DNA of 6,891 nt from an uncultured Muribaculaceae bacterium (GTDB lineage Bacteria > Bacteroidota > Bacteroidia > Bacteroidales > Muribaculaceae), in NCBI GenBank assembly GCA_947173755.1, contig CAMWGM010000083.1, positions 1 to 6,891 on the forward strand. Reading direction: 5' to 3'. The position numbers and the translations under genes are program-made. The notes under the pieces are model-generated. The model made no database searches and was not told where the DNA came from. It saw only the letters and a program-made list of their open reading frames with translations. Below are positions 1 through 5,809 of the stretch, piece after piece (within the stretch, counting starts at the first letter, position 1; each line of letters starts with the position of its first letter).

Positions 1-1120
1 CCACAACCTGAACCTCCAGCGAATTTTTATCGTTGAAATCCTGCCGCAGGAAAAGGTCGAGCGACGGAGTGAAACTGGTGCTCGTGTTCAGATTGTCATT
101 CCTGTATTCTCCCAGTTCGGAGTCTTTGGTTTCGGCAATCTTGCGGCTCTTGCTATAGTTGGGAGTGGCATAGAAAGTAGCCGAGAACAATGTTTTGGCA
201 CTCGGAGTGAAATCATATTTCAACCTCATCTGGTGATAATTGTAATTGAACGGATTTCGGTCGTGCTCTTCAAGATCGACCTTGAAATCATCGCCGATAT
301 AACTCTCGGTGGTATTGTCATACACCTTCTGATAGTTTCGCCATGAGGGGGAATAGAGCAGCGAGAACTGCGACGCCCCCTGGTGATAGGATGCCTGGAT
401 CTGGGCATCGACAAACGCAGTGTTGACGGCACTTCTCCCCCACGCATAAATCTGACCTCCGTCATTGCGTTTTTTCAGCGTGATATTGATAAAACCCGTT
501 TTACCTGAGTCGGCATAGCGCGCCGGAGTAAAACGTGAATACTCTATCTTCTCAATATCCTTAGGCTGAAGAGCGTTCACATCGTCCATCGTCGAAGGGA
601 CACCGTTGATGAGGATGACAGGTGACCCTCCGTCCACCGAAAGAGAGCGGTTGATCGGATTAGCCTCGACGCCCGGCAGCGGAAGTTTCTGGAACAGACT
701 GATAGATGTCGAGGAAGCCCTGACTTCGGAAGCCGAAGGATAGACTATCGTGCGTCCTTTCTGATGTAACACCGGATTGGCCGTGACACTCACCTCATTC
801 AACTTGACACCTTCGTCGAGATAAATGGCTCCGATATTCAGATTTTTTGAACCGGCCTCGATAATGATGATCGTCGATGAAAAACCTGTCGACGATACTT
901 CGAGATTCAATCCCGATTTCACATCGGTCACCAATGAAAAATTTCCGTTCTCACCTGTCGCTGCTGAACTGATCTGTTTGCCGTCAGACAGAAGACGGCA
1001 TTCGGCTCCTACCACGGCTGTCGAGTCAGTGGCCGATAAAACCATCCCTTCGATGGTTCTCGCGTTGAGCGTCACCAGCGATATCAGAAAAGAAAAAAGA
1101 GAAATTGAGAAACGTAGCAT
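1..1120 (-). CDS. Outer-membrane beta-barrel / TonB-dependent receptor family protein, N-terminal part (C-terminus beyond left edge)
   Basis: An open frame of 373 codons starts with ATG at 1120 and runs off the left edge without a stop. Residues 1-20 look like a signal peptide: one Arg, then a hydrophobic run at residues 4-18, with probable cleavage after Ala20. Residues about 21-110 resemble a carboxypeptidase-regulatory-like (CarboxypepD_reg) beta-sandwich. Residues about 110-217 form a plug-like domain with family signatures such as FQKLPLPGVEANP, ILINGVPS, IEYSRFTPARYAD and FINITLKK. From about 225 on, alternating aromatic and polar strands (YAWGRS, FSLLYSP, FSATFYATP) look like the start of an outer-membrane barrel. 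The pattern best matches the barrel family often labelled OMP_b-brl_3, related to TonB-dependent receptors but usually without a SusD partner. The substrate cannot be told. The gene is set apart from the uronate unit by a terminator and its own promoter. Confidence 0.85.
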   Translation of the reverse strand, partial: MLRFSISLFSFLISLVTLNARTIEGMVLSATDSTAVVGAECRLLSDGKQISSAATGENGNFSLVTDVKSGLNLEVSSTGFSSTIIIIEAGSKNLNIGAIYLDEGVKLNEVSVTANPVLHQKGRTIVYPSASEVRASSTSISLFQKLPLPGVEANPINRSLSVDGGSPVILINGVPSTMDDVNALQPKDIEKIEYSRFTPARYADSGKTGFINITLKKRNDGGQIYAWGRSAVNTAFVDAQIQASYHQGASQFSLLYSPSWRNYQKVYDNTTESYIGDDFKVDLEEHDRNPFNYNYHQMRLKYDFTPSAKTLFSATFYATPNYSKSRKIAETKDSELGEYRNDNLNTSTSFTPSLDLFLRQDFNDKNSLEVQVV

Positions 1121-1151
1121 GCGTAATGAATAAAAGTGAGAAAATTTGCCA

Positions 1152-1159
1152 CAAAGTTA
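1152..1159 (-). promoter_or_regulatory. Candidate proximal -7 promoter element of the receptor gene
   Basis: Read on the minus strand, this is TAACTTTG, which fits the Bacteroidota -7 consensus TAnnTTTG. It lies about 31 bases upstream of the ATG at 1120, so the leader would be short. The matching -33 box is weak: only TTTC at a spacing of about 21. It is therefore a second choice to the distal motif at 1237-1267. Confidence 0.3.
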
Positions 1160-1236
1160 CAGAATTGCTAACAGATAGGTGAAAATTATTCCCTAAATAC
1201 AGTAGAAACACGGTTCTGAAAGCAATTTTCCAATCG

Positions 1237-1267
1237 CAAAGGTAAGAAATTATCTTGATTTTGAAAA
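1237..1267 (-). promoter_or_regulatory. Candidate Bacteroidota sigma promoter for the receptor gene
   Basis: The minus strand reads TACCTTTG at 1244-1237 (consensus -7 TAnnTTTG, followed by the commonly seen C). Nineteen bases further upstream is TTTT at 1267-1264, three of four matches to the -33 box TTTG at the usual spacing. Transcription would start near 1230 and give a leader of about 110 bases before the ATG at 1120. It lies downstream of the kdgK terminator, which fits independent transcription of the receptor gene. Confidence 0.5.
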
Positions 1268-1354
1268 GTTTTCCTTTGCAGAAAGAACTCACTCTCTCAT
1301 TACGACCTGCAGACAAGAGATGATCATACCCTTTTTCAAGCTCACGCACTTCAT

Positions 1355-1396
1355 AAAAAACGAATGAGCCCGCTCCATGATGATGGAAACGGGCTC
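1355..1396 (-). terminator. Rho-independent terminator at the end of the uronate unit
   Basis: On the minus strand the arms GAGCCCG (1396-1390) and CGGGCTC (1372-1366) pair perfectly. The stem continues inward through CCAT/ATGG with flanking T-A and T-G pairs, giving about 13 pairs with one bulge and a CATC loop. Five bases after the stem comes a run of six T (1360-1355). It begins 26 bases after the kdgK stop codon, so kdgK is the last gene of its transcript. Confidence 0.88.
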
Positions 1397-1422
1397 CCGA
1401 AAAATCTGAAAGAAGAAGTCGA

Positions 1423-2442
1423 TTAGCGCTGAACGCGACCGTTGGCGCTACCACCGGCAAGAGCCTTCACTTCGTCGACAGTGACGAGGTTGAAGTCGCC
1501 GGGAATTGTCTGCTTGAGAGCGGAAGCTGCCACTGCAAACTCGAGAGCCTCACCCTGGGTAGGCATGGTGAGGAGGCCATAGATAAGACCGCCCGAGAAA
1601 GAGTCGCCGCCGCCGACGCGGTCGATGATAGGATTGATGTCGTAACGCTTGCTTTCGTAGAACTCCTTGCCGTCATAGATCATTGCCTTCCAGCCATTGT
1701 GAGTAGCCGAGAACGACTCGCGGAGAGTCGAAGCAACATACTTGAAGCCGAATTCCTTGGCCATAGCCTCGAAGATGCCCTTGTAGCCTTCAGCGTTGGT
1801 CTCGCCGCCTTCTACGTCAGCGTCAGGCTTGAAGCCGAGGCAGAGTTCTGCATCTTCCTCGTTGCCGATGCAGACGTCCACATACTGCATGAGAGGACGC
1901 ATGATCGACTGAGCCTTGGCAGATGTCCAGAGTTTCTTGCGGAAGTTGAGGTCGACAGACACAGTCACACCGTGACGCTTTGCTGCCTCGCAGGCGAGAC
2001 GGGTGAGTTCGGCTGCCTTGTCTGAGATGGCGGGAGTGATGCCGCTCCAGTGGAACCAGTCGGCACCTTCCATGATGGCATCGAAGTCGAAGTCTGCGGG
2101 ATCAGCCTCAGCGATGGCTGATTTGGCGCGGTCATAGATAACTTTTGAGGGACGCATCGAAGCACCGGTCTCGCAGTAGTAGATACCTACGCGGTCGCCG
2201 CCACGGGCGACGAAGTCGGTCTTCACACCGTAACGACGGAGTGCGTTGAGGGCTGCCTGGCCGATCTCATGCTTGGGAAGTTTGCTCACGAAGTAAGCGT
2301 CGAGGCCGTAGTTTGCACAGGAAACAGCGACATTGGCTTCGCCACCACCCCAGATGACGTCAAAAGCATCAACTTCGAGGAAGCGTTTGCAACCGGCGGG
2401 AGAAAGGCGGAGCATGATTTCGCCTAAGGTAACAACTTTCAT
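1423..2442 (-). CDS. kdgK: 2-dehydro-3-deoxygluconokinase (KDG kinase), PfkB family
   Basis: This 339-residue cytosolic kinase would phosphorylate 2-keto-3-deoxygluconate (KDG) with ATP to give KDPG, the last activation step before aldolase cleavage to pyruvate and glyceraldehyde 3-phosphate. It shows the N-terminal PfkB glycine motif WGGGEANVAVS (31-41), a sugar-binding stretch VIYDRAKSA (101-109), DLNFRKKLW (164-172, typical of KDG kinases) and the PfkB C-terminal signature DRVGGGDSFSGG (274-285), with Asp280 as the likely catalytic base. It is somewhat longer than the roughly 310 residues of the E. coli enzyme. The ATG at 2442 puts the usual beta strand VVTLGEIMLRLSP right at the N-terminus. 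A 65-base gap separates it from nfnB, with no clear promoter in it, and a strong terminator follows. Company with kduI supports KDG over fructose or another sugar as substrate, but PfkB specificity by sequence alone is not certain. Confidence 0.82.
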   Translation of the reverse strand: MKVVTLGEIMLRLSPAGCKRFLEVDAFDVIWGGGEANVAVSCANYGLDAYFVSKLPKHEIGQAALNALRRYGVKTDFVARGGDRVGIYYCETGASMRPSKVIYDRAKSAIAEADPADFDFDAIMEGADWFHWSGITPAISDKAAELTRLACEAAKRHGVTVSVDLNFRKKLWTSAKAQSIMRPLMQYVDVCIGNEEDAELCLGFKPDADVEGGETNAEGYKGIFEAMAKEFGFKYVASTLRESFSATHNGWKAMIYDGKEFYESKRYDINPIIDRVGGGDSFSGGLIYGLLTMPTQGEALEFAVAASALKQTIPGDFNLVTVDEVKALAGGSANGRVQR

Positions 2443-2507
2443 AACAGTGAAGGTTTTTAGGATAGATATAGGTTAGTGATTCTATTGATTTTTCTGTTTT
2501 GCCGGGG

Positions 2508-4037
2508 TCAGCCCAGCGTGGTGTTTGAGATGATCTCTTCGAAGGCCTCGCTCATGGCTTTGGCGGCTCTGCGGCCGTCGCCCATGGCGAGTATGACCGT
2601 CGCGGCGCCTCTGACGATGTCGCCGCCGGCATAGATGGACGGACGTGAGGATTTGCCCGACTCGTCGTCCACCTTGATTTTTCCCTGACGTGAGCGCAAC
2701 TGGTCAGGCAACTGTTCAGGCGGATTGGGCAGATATCCCACGCAAACCACCACCAGATCGACATCGACGGTCTCGACGGCGCCCGGGATTTCTATCGGCG
2801 AACGTCTTCCCGATTCATCAGGCTCGCCGAGTTCCATCCGCTGCAGACGCATGGCGCACAATGTGCCGTTTTCATCGGCCAGATATTCCACGGGATTATG
2901 TAGCGTGAGGAATTCGACACCCTCCTCGCGGGCATGGCGCACTTCCTCCTCTCGTGCCGGCATCTCTGATGCGGATCGACGGTAGACTATCATCGCCTTT
3001 TCAGCCCCGAGTCGCAGAGCGGCCCTTACGGCGTCCATTGCGGTGTTTCCCGCACCGATCACAGCCACCCGCTTTCTGCGGAGCGTCATCACGTTCTGCC
3101 CGTAGATATCATCGGTATTTTTTGCGTTATATCGGATCAGATATTCATTGGCGGTCATTACTCCGGGAAGATTTTCTCCCGGTATTCCCATGAAACGGGG
3201 TTTGCCCGCTCCGGTAGCGATGAAAATGCCTTTGAAACCCTGCTCCTGCAGTTCGTCAAATCCCATGGTGATACCGACACATGTGTTCTTGACAAATTTG
3301 ACTCCAAGTTCAGCCACACGGGCAATCTCGGCATTGACCACATCTTTCGGGAGGCAGAATTCGGGGATACCGTATTTAAGCACTCCTCCGAGTCGGTCGA
3401 GGGCCTCGAATACCGTTACGTCGTAGCCTCGTTTCGCCATATCGCCGGCAAACGCGAGTCCTGAAGGTCCGGAACCGATCACGGCGATACGGATACCTCC
3501 GAAGAAGGGAGAAGCGATCTTTGAAACGGTGGGGACAACCGGACCGTAGCCCTCCTGACGTGACACTTCGCGATTGAAGTCAGCGACGAATCGCTCGAGA
3601 TTGCCGATCGCTACCGGCGGCTTCTTCATTTTGTTGTAGATACACCCGGCCTCACACTGTTTCTCCTGCGGGCATACACGACCACAGACAGCCGGAAGTA
3701 CCGTCGTTAGCGAGAGTACTTCCAGAGCCTCGGCAAAATGACGGCGCTCGACATTCTTGATGAATGCCGGGATATGATTAGCGACCGGACATCCTTTCAT
3801 ACAGCCTGGATCGGGACAGTCGAGACAACGGCGTGCCTCGAGCACCGCCTGCTCGATCGAGAGACCCTGATTTACCTCGTCGTTACACTTGACGCGGTAT
3901 TCGCTCGGGATTTCGGGCATTTCGACGCGGGGCAGCGATGTGCGTTCGCGGGTCGACATGCGTTCGCGCAGTTCTTCACGCCAGCGGGTGTCACGGCTCA
4001 CCAGCGGATTTGTTTCGGGATGCTGATATGCGTTCAT
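2508..4037 (-). CDS. nfnB: NfnB / GltD-like FAD- and iron-sulfur-containing NAD(P)H oxidoreductase, large subunit
   Basis: This 509-residue protein belongs to the family shared by the small subunit of glutamate synthase, sulfide dehydrogenase SudA and NfnB. An N-terminal ferredoxin-like domain carries two [4Fe-4S] cysteine sets: C71, C74, C79, C83 and C118, C122, C128, C132 (signature CGRVCPQEKQCEAGC). A first dinucleotide fold begins at GSGPSG (188-193) for FAD, a second at GAGNTA (328-333) for NAD(P)H, and YAGGDIVRGAATVILAMG (469-486) closes the FAD site. Residues 1-40 are an extension with WREELRER and RTSLPRVEMPE. Its ATG overlaps the stop of the preceding nfnA in an ATGA, which fixes the start and implies translational coupling and a heterodimer. 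The SudB/NfnA partner, and the absence of a glutamate synthase large subunit here, favour NfnB (NADH-dependent reduced ferredoxin:NADP oxidoreductase) over GltD. In Nfn this subunit handles NADPH and ferredoxin. SudA remains an alternative name. Confidence 0.8.
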   Translation of the reverse strand: MNAYQHPETNPLVSRDTRWREELRERMSTRERTSLPRVEMPEIPSEYRVKCNDEVNQGLSIEQAVLEARRCLDCPDPGCMKGCPVANHIPAFIKNVERRHFAEALEVLSLTTVLPAVCGRVCPQEKQCEAGCIYNKMKKPPVAIGNLERFVADFNREVSRQEGYGPVVPTVSKIASPFFGGIRIAVIGSGPSGLAFAGDMAKRGYDVTVFEALDRLGGVLKYGIPEFCLPKDVVNAEIARVAELGVKFVKNTCVGITMGFDELQEQGFKGIFIATGAGKPRFMGIPGENLPGVMTANEYLIRYNAKNTDDIYGQNVMTLRRKRVAVIGAGNTAMDAVRAALRLGAEKAMIVYRRSASEMPAREEEVRHAREEGVEFLTLHNPVEYLADENGTLCAMRLQRMELGEPDESGRRSPIEIPGAVETVDVDLVVVCVGYLPNPPEQLPDQLRSRQGKIKVDDESGKSSRPSIYAGGDIVRGAATVILAMGDGRRAAKAMSEAFEEIISNTTLG

Positions 4038-4801
4038 ACGAAATTGCGCTGACGGTTAAGAAGTTGAGTAAAATCCACCTGATAGGCGTCAAATGTCGGC
4101 CCGTCGATACAAGTCAGTTTGCGTTCACCACCTACCATCACTCGGCAGATGCCGCAGATGCCCACGCCGTCGAGCATGATCATGTTCAGTATGCATCGGG
4201 CGGGGATGGAGAGTGAGCGCGCTGTCTCTGTGAGCAGACGCATCAGATCGGAAGGACCGGTCATCACCACCATATCAACTTTCTCCCTTGATGAGATCTC
4301 GCGGATCAGTTCGGCGGCACGCTCCTTGCTCGACGAGTGATAGAGATCGTCGCTCCATTTCAAAGCGTCAGGCTGAAGACAGGTGTTCTGCTCCGAAAAC
4401 TCCGAAAGCACGGTGATCACCCGACAGCCCGCATCGCGGAGAGCATGCATCACCGAAAGGAGAGGCACGAAACCCTCACCGTCACCGATACAAAGCACTG
4501 TGCCGTAGTTTGCCACTTCGAAAGCCTGACCGAGCGGACCCAGCAGGTTGGGAAGTTCCCTTCCGACTTCCAGCGAGTTTATCAGATGAGTCAGACGGGC
4601 ACCTTTATGAATAATAATGGTGAATGTACCATCCTCGGGCGACGCATCGACAATAGAGAACGGGATGCGCGGCTGATCTTCGCTGAAACGGATCATCACG
4701 AAATGACCCGCACGGGCCGAACGGGCGATAGCGGGATCGGCTATCACCAGTTCGGCTGTATTCTCCGAGTGACGGTGTATCTTTTTTATGGTTGCAACCA
4801 T
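4034..4801 (-). CDS. nfnA: NfnA / SudB-like FAD, NAD and [2Fe-2S] subunit (ferredoxin-NADP reductase / PyrK family)
   Basis: This 255-residue cytosolic flavoprotein subunit has the ferredoxin-reductase fold. AGHFVMIRF (31-39) and RIPFSIVD (45-52) belong to the FAD-binding barrel, GDGEGFVP (106-113) is the NAD loop, TGPSDLM (181-187) is the C-terminal nucleotide motif, and a [2Fe-2S] site follows. That site has D211, C216, C219 and C231, whose spacing (5, 3, 12) equals the unusual Asp plus three Cys ligation known from Nfn small subunits; PyrK uses four Cys instead. This separates it from a dihydroorotate dehydrogenase partner. It lies 24 bases after kduI and overlaps nfnB by four bases. In Nfn this subunit oxidises or reduces NAD(H) and exchanges electrons with NfnB. 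The NAD loop departs from the usual GGGxGxAP, so nucleotide use may differ. A purine-rich AGGAAAG lies about ten bases before the ATG, a possible weak ribosome site. Confidence 0.78.
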   Translation of the reverse strand: MVATIKKIHRHSENTAELVIADPAIARSARAGHFVMIRFSEDQPRIPFSIVDASPEDGTFTIIIHKGARLTHLINSLEVGRELPNLLGPLGQAFEVANYGTVLCIGDGEGFVPLLSVMHALRDAGCRVITVLSEFSEQNTCLQPDALKWSDDLYHSSSKERAAELIREISSREKVDMVVMTGPSDLMRLLTETARSLSIPARCILNMIMLDGVGICGICRVMVGGERKLTCIDGPTFDAYQVDFTQLLNRQRNFV

Positions 4802-4825
4802 AAATGAAACTTTCCTAGGAGTTTT

Positions 4826-5746
4826 TTAGCGCATCTGAAGATAAGTCACCTTGTCCATGTCTCCATAGTCAAGATTTTCTCCACCCATACCCCAGATGAA
4901 CATATAGTTTGATGTTCCGGCGGCAGCGTGGATCGACCATTCGGGCGAGATGATTGCCTGCTCGTTATGCAGCCATACCACGCGGGTCTCCTGAGGCTGA
5001 CCCATGAAGTGGCAAACGGCGTTGCCTTCCGGAACATTGAAGTAGAAATATGCTTCGACGCGACGGTCATGGGTATGTGCGGGCATAGTGTTCCAGACCG
5101 AACCGGGCATCAGTTCGGTAAGACCCATCTGCAACTGGCAGGGACCCTCTTCGAGCACATTGTTCACGATCAGCTGATTGATTACGCGGTCGTTGCTCTC
5201 CTCCATCTTGCCGGCGGCAAACGAATTTGCTTTGATCGTGCCTTTACGGCCGTCGATGGTGATCAACTGAGTCTTATAGGCGGTATGTGCAGGTGTCGAG
5301 TTCAGATAGAATTTCGCGGGATTGGAATCATCCTTGCTACGGAATGTGACATTCTTTTTGCCACGGCCAACATAGAGAGCATCCTTGAAATGGAGTTCAT
5401 ATTCCTTTCCGTCAACAGTGACGATGCCGTCGCCACCGATGTTGATGACACCGAGTTCGCGACGCTCGAGGAAATATTCTGCCTTGAGGGGATCGATAGT
5501 CTCAAGCACCATCTCCTTGCCGACGGGGATCACACCACCGTAGACCAGACGGTCATAGAGAGTGTAGGTGAGATTGAACTTATTCTCCTCCATCACCTTC
5601 GGCATCATGAAATGCGAACGGAGTTGGGTGGTGTCGTAGTTCTTGACATCATCGGGATGACAAGCGCGGATGATTGTATACTCGGTCTGAGCCATGGCTG
5701 AAAGTGAAGCCAGCGCCAGCGAGACAGTAAGAAGAATTTTTTTCAT
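4826..5746 (-). CDS. kduI: 5-dehydro-4-deoxy-D-glucuronate isomerase (KduI) with an N-terminal signal peptide
   Basis: KduI isomerises the linear 4-deoxy-5-keto-uronate formed from unsaturated uronic acids to 3-deoxy-D-glycero-2,5-hexodiulosonate (EC 5.3.1.17). The 306-residue protein has the family's cupin core, with YFLERRELGVINIGG (91-105), DALYVGRGKK (122-131), WNTMPAHTHDRRVEAYFYF (218-236) and GQPQETR (249-255). The metal ligands are all present: H224, H226, E231 and H273. Each is offset by exactly 28 from the E. coli positions 196, 198, 203 and 245, so the enzyme is collinear with the 278-residue E. coli protein. The extra N-terminus is a signal peptide: Lys2-Lys3, a hydrophobic run at 4-15, and a probable type I cleavage site AMA|Q after residue 19. 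That would place the enzyme in the periplasm, unlike the cytosolic reference enzymes. It sits 63 bases after the permease gene and 24 before nfnA. The enzyme call is strong; the location is inferred. Confidence 0.93.
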   Translation of the reverse strand: MKKILLTVSLALASLSAMAQTEYTIIRACHPDDVKNYDTTQLRSHFMMPKVMEENKFNLTYTLYDRLVYGGVIPVGKEMVLETIDPLKAEYFLERRELGVINIGGDGIVTVDGKEYELHFKDALYVGRGKKNVTFRSKDDSNPAKFYLNSTPAHTAYKTQLITIDGRKGTIKANSFAAGKMEESNDRVINQLIVNNVLEEGPCQLQMGLTELMPGSVWNTMPAHTHDRRVEAYFYFNVPEGNAVCHFMGQPQETRVVWLHNEQAIISPEWSIHAAAGTSNYMFIWGMGGENLDYGDMDKVTYLQMR

Positions 5747-5773
5747 CAGACAGTTATTATTGTTTTACCTTTG

Positions 5774-5787
5774 CACACCGAAGTGTG
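5774..5787 (-). other. Small UUCG-tetraloop hairpin between the permease gene and kduI
   Basis: On the minus strand CACAC-TTCG-GTGTG gives a five-pair stem closed by the very stable cUUCGg tetraloop. An alternative pairing uses GCACAC/GTGTGC over 5773-5790 with a six-base loop. No T-run follows on the minus strand, so it is not a standard terminator. It could shield the 3' end of the permease message or tune read-through into kduI. Confidence 0.4.
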
Positions 5788-5809
5788 TGCGCAGTGCGGC
5801 AGTTTACTA

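Larger units (their letters stand above)
1121..1422. other. Intergenic region between kdgK and the outer-membrane receptor gene
   Basis: This AT-rich stretch of 302 bases holds no convincing gene. Its right end carries the kdgK terminator (1355-1396). Its middle and left parts carry two candidate Bacteroidota promoter motifs directed at the receptor gene (near 1237-1267 and 1152-1159). Nothing recognisable was seen in the remaining part, about 1270-1350. Confidence 0.7.

Noticed and set aside
1289..1354. A 21-codon minus-strand micro-ORF just after the kdgK terminator
   Set aside because: It starts right at the T-run, has no ribosome site and no promoter between the terminator and its ATG.
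1424..1451. Inverted arms TAGCGC/GCGCTA at the 3' end of kdgK
   Set aside because: Six-base arms lie inside and at the end of coding sequence; a better terminator lies just downstream, so this is likely chance.
1026..1460. A 144-codon minus-strand frame spanning the kdgK end, the terminator and the receptor start
   Set aside because: It overlaps both flanking genes in another frame and crosses a strong terminator and a promoter.
2508..4037. Reading the large flavoprotein as glutamate synthase small subunit GltD
   Set aside because: No large subunit is present, and the gene is translationally coupled to a SudB/NfnA-type partner with the Asp plus three Cys cluster site.
4337..4807. A 156-codon open frame on the plus strand, opposite nfnA
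   Set aside because: It lies wholly over the conserved nfnA gene in antisense and shows no family pattern.
4812..4819. Eight-base palindrome TCCTAGGA in the kduI-nfnA gap
   Set aside because: It is too short to call an operator; part of it may serve as a purine-rich ribosome site for nfnA.
4928..5701. A 257-codon open frame on the plus strand, antisense to kduI
   Set aside because: It is the mirror of a strongly conserved gene, has no recognisable domain and an unlikely composition. Long antisense frames are common opposite genes of this base composition.
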